This document shows, one piece after another, positions 6,470 to 8,590 of a stretch of 8,590 bases of DNA. Source of the stretch: Rubripirellula sp. (GTDB lineage: Bacteria; Planctomycetota; Planctomycetia; Pirellulales; Pirellulaceae); the NCBI GenBank assembly GCA_029287555.1, contig JARFQX010000455.1:1-8590 (forward strand), given 5' to 3'. Within the stretch, counting starts at the first letter, position 1. Each line of letters starts with the position of its first letter. The notes below the pieces were generated by a model. The model did no database searches, had not been told where the DNA came from, and saw nothing but the letters and a program-made list of their open reading frames with translations. Both the position numbers and the translations under genes were made by a program.

Positions 6470-8023
6470 TCAATCAGGATCGGTTGCGATCTCCGCCCGT
6501 TGTTGCCAGAAATTTCGGGCGGCCCGCACGTACCGAACGTGGCGTCGCAACTCTTGTGGGGGCAATCGCTTGAGTTGCTGCTCGTAATCACCGAGCCAAG
6601 TCTGAAAGAACTCGACCGCTGCCTTGGTGACTCTCGGCTGCCCGGAGAACTCGATGTACCATGGGGCGGTCATGGCTGCACGAAAGTGGTCCTCGAATAG
6701 CGTCACGACTCGAATCGTCACCCAGCCGCTCTGGCGCGCGTGAATCGGCGGAATCACGCCGCCTGCTTTCGCAAATTCATCGAGACGCGCGCTGTAGTGC
6801 ACCTTGCCGTTGTGCATCACTTCGAGGTAGTCAACCGGATCACGCACCGTCAGATTTAACTCGGGCTGCAAAATGAGCTCCTCCGAGCCATTCCCGCGAA
6901 ACACGTGTCCGGGAATTTCTCCCGCCAGTTTTGGACATAGCAATGGGCCATTGGTGGCGACGCTCTTACCCTGCCAAGCGGCTTGCCACCACTGCTGAGC
7001 GGAATCGACGGGTTTGACATCGAGCGGTTTGTCCGATCCTTCGTGGGTGGAGGATTCCGCGACGTACAGGCGGTTGTATCCGACCGGTGATCGGCCGGCA
7101 TCGTTGCCGCTGCCGGCCAACGGGGGGATACGCAATCCGGCCTCGAGCATGTTCCAGTAGATCCGTTCGGCAAAGCGGCCGATCGACTTTCCGTCACCAA
7201 GGCTTGCGCCCCGCGGTCCTCGTCCATGGCGGACCGACAGCTGTTGGCGATCAAGCCGTAGCCAATCTCCGAGCAGAAAGAACCCGTCGATCCGCTCGCT
7301 GGCTAACCAGACCGGCAAGGCCCACGCAAACGGATTCTCGACGGCCACCCGCGCCCCTTCCACCCGGTCGCTGGCGATCAACCATTCCACCGGCAGTAAC
7401 GCTCCACCTGCTGCCTCATCCTGCTCCGCGAAACCCTCGCTTTCATTCATGCCGTAGAAGACCAAACCATCGACGTGGCGAGCGTCTTCGCGGATCCAGA
7501 TTGGTTCATGACCGAGTGGTTCGTCTGGATCGCGGCCCGGGATTGGTTTGGCACCGACGTGACCGAGCGTGGCTGCCAGGTGCAGGTCTTCCGATGCCAT
7601 CCGCAGTGGCAAACTGGCTGCGGAGGGGGAAACGCAGCAATCACCGCTCGTCCAGCCTCGCTGCAACATGTCGACCATTCTCGGCAGATCGACCGTGTGC
7701 GCGTCGAGGCTGGTGCGTTCCAGCGCGAAGGTACCGGTGACGATGCGGTACTCCGGTCCGCGAATCATGCGAAACTGGTAGGCGGCGTCCGGAAGGGAAA
7801 GTTCGAGTTCGCGGTCCAAGACGACGCCGATTCCGGCGGGCACGGCTTTTCGAACCGGCAACCGCCGTGACGGCGAGTCGGCGCGGACGAGTTCCATTCG
7901 GGTAATGGTGGCTTGACCATCGGCTTCCTCTCGCGCTCCCACCGTCAGCGATCCCCCGGCGGACCAGCCGAGCGGTGCGGGAGTCAACAGAAGCAAGATC
8001 AGACCGAGAGGTGGCGTCCGCAT
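6470..8023 (-). CDS. Exported CehA/McbA-family protein lacking the metal-binding motif
   Basis: The product has 517 residues from the ATG at 8023. I chose this over an in-frame GTG at 8044 because it opens a signal peptide (MRTPPLGLILLLLTPAPLGW, then SAG). CehA/McbA proteins are PHP-type metallohydrolases, known as carbaryl hydrolases and widespread in planctomycetes with unknown substrates. Landmarks I associate with the family are RGWTSGD (122-128), SEDLHLA (144-150), ENPFAWALPVWLASERIDG (229-247), AGLRIPPLAGSG (295-306), SPVGYNRLYV (312-321), SVATNGPLL (354-362), PVDYLEVMHNGKV (396-408) and TAPWYIE (452-458). After GD at 127-128, where an HxH-type metal site is expected, the sequence is CCVSP; other expected ligands also appear replaced. 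Catalysis therefore seems unlikely, and a binding or structural role in the periplasm is inferred. The gene is second in an operon with the FadL-like gene, 14 bases downstream of it, with only a weak GGTGGG ribosome site. Confidence 0.8.
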   Translation of the reverse strand: MRTPPLGLILLLLTPAPLGWSAGGSLTVGAREEADGQATITRMELVRADSPSRRLPVRKAVPAGIGVVLDRELELSLPDAAYQFRMIRGPEYRIVTGTFALERTSLDAHTVDLPRMVDMLQRGWTSGDCCVSPSAASLPLRMASEDLHLAATLGHVGAKPIPGRDPDEPLGHEPIWIREDARHVDGLVFYGMNESEGFAEQDEAAGGALLPVEWLIASDRVEGARVAVENPFAWALPVWLASERIDGFFLLGDWLRLDRQQLSVRHGRGPRGASLGDGKSIGRFAERIYWNMLEAGLRIPPLAGSGNDAGRSPVGYNRLYVAESSTHEGSDKPLDVKPVDSAQQWWQAAWQGKSVATNGPLLCPKLAGEIPGHVFRGNGSEELILQPELNLTVRDPVDYLEVMHNGKVHYSARLDEFAKAGGVIPPIHARQSGWVTIRVVTLFEDHFRAAMTAPWYIEFSGQPRVTKAAVEFFQTWLGDYEQQLKRLPPQELRRHVRYVRAARNFWQQRAEIATDPD

Positions 8024-8037
8024 GTCTGGCCCACCGG

Positions 8038-8590
8038 TTACCACTGGTCAGGGATGCGAAGACTCTTGCAGGACCCGCGTCGGAATCGCCACGTGGTGCC
8101 GAATCCTACCCAATAGCTTTCAACCGATGCGGTGGTTAGCCCAAAGGTTTCGGTTTCCTCGAACATACCGCCTGCGAACACGTCGAAATCCACGCCGGGA
8201 AGAATCTCCTTCACCCCGATACCAAAACTGATGCGATTTCGATTGATGTTGGGGAACAACGCTTGAATGTAGTTGGCCGCGGGCGTCGGATTAATGACGC
8301 CACCGATATCTTGCAGCACGATGTTACGCGATGCGTTTTCCGCAAAGGTGTATCCCATTCGCAGGTTGATCCCACGTCGCGTCGTGTACTGCATGCCGGT
8401 TTGAACGGCGAATTGGTCTTCCCACAACGCTCCGAACAGATCCGTGTCTTCCCACCGATAGTAAAGCAGGTCGAGACCCAGCAAGAGTCGACCACCCATC
8501 AAGGATCGGTCTGCGATCCCGATACCGTAGTGCTCCGGCAGGGACACCCTCACGTCCTGAAAGGGAGCGTTGAGGGTTGCCGGTCGGAAG
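8038..8590 (-). CDS. FadL/OmpP1-like outer-membrane beta-barrel protein, C-terminal part (runs off the right edge)
   Basis: About 183 residues are visible. The frame is open to the right edge, and coding continues upstream of an internal GTG at 8553 (FRPATLNAPFQ, then DVRVSLPEHYGIGIA), so the start lies outside. The pattern is alternating amphipathic beta-strands: LLLGLDLLYYRWEDTDLFG, FAVQTGMQYTTRRGINLRMG, RISFGIGVKEILPGVDFDVF, SVESYWVGFGTTWRF. The LPxxxGIG segment, the 'L-D-xx-Y-xxW' strand and the last strand fit the C-terminal half of the FadL/OmpP1/TodX family, which transports long-chain fatty acids and other hydrophobic molecules across the outer membrane. The natural barrel end would be the aromatic residue of TTWRF, but 14 more residues (RRGSCKSLRIPDQW) follow before TAA. 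The CehA/McbA-like gene follows 14 bases downstream and is probably co-transcribed. Fold assignment is fairly sure; substrate is unknown. Confidence 0.75.
   Translation of the reverse strand, partial: FRPATLNAPFQDVRVSLPEHYGIGIADRSLMGGRLLLGLDLLYYRWEDTDLFGALWEDQFAVQTGMQYTTRRGINLRMGYTFAENASRNIVLQDIGGVINPTPAANYIQALFPNINRNRISFGIGVKEILPGVDFDVFAGGMFEETETFGLTTASVESYWVGFGTTWRFRRGSCKSLRIPDQW

Noticed and set aside
7087..7740. 217-codon plus-strand open frame opposite the CehA/McbA-like gene
   Set aside because: The translation is Arg/Pro-rich with no domain, and the minus-strand frame carries clear family landmarks.

Overview
The window looks like chromosomal DNA of a planctomycete, probably a Pirellulaceae (Rhodopirellula-like) bacterium. 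The reasons are moderately high GC, weak or absent Shine-Dalgarno sequences, many exported proteins, and several families that I know mainly from planctomycetes: an exported 'LLPEDTLAYIRL' protein, a glycine-rich BON protein, a TPR protein paired with an outer-membrane polysaccharide export protein, and a CehA/McbA-like protein. The assignment rests on family recognition only; no rRNA, tRNA, CRISPR array or mobile element is visible.

Layout. (1) Positions 1-900, minus: the first 300 residues of an exported protein that runs off the left edge. (2) Positions 901-1178: a divergent intergenic gap. (3) Positions 1179-1910, plus: an exported glycine-rich protein with a C-terminal BON domain, convergent with (4) a two-gene minus-strand operon: an exported TPR protein (4710-3271) followed by an outer-membrane polysaccharide export (OPX) protein (3196-1982). 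(5) Positions 4711-5134: a divergent intergenic region carrying four tandem copies of a 19-bp unit. (6) Positions 5135-6244, plus: an unrecognised, visibly less GC-rich 369-residue protein, followed by a probable terminator. (7) A second minus-strand operon: the C-terminal part of a FadL-like outer-membrane beta-barrel (right edge to 8038), followed 14 bases later by an exported CehA/McbA-like protein (8023-6470).

All genes except the one at 5135-6244 have an N-terminal export signal or are outer-membrane proteins, so this is essentially a cell-envelope neighbourhood. The TPR-OPX pair plausibly forms part of a polysaccharide export module, although no glycosyltransferase, Wzc-like kinase or flippase is in view. 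The FadL-like/CehA-like pair plausibly concerns uptake of, or response to, hydrophobic compounds.

The most unusual observations are: the CehA/McbA-like protein keeps the family scaffold but lacks the metal-binding motifs, so it looks like a pseudoenzyme; the OPX protein has eight cysteines in 29 residues just after its signal peptide, plus what looks like an internally duplicated export repeat; the FadL-like barrel has a 14-residue tail after its expected terminal aromatic residue, one base change from a stop codon; and an orphan gene sits directly downstream of a 19-bp tandem repeat. I see no clear defence, mobile or biosynthetic system.
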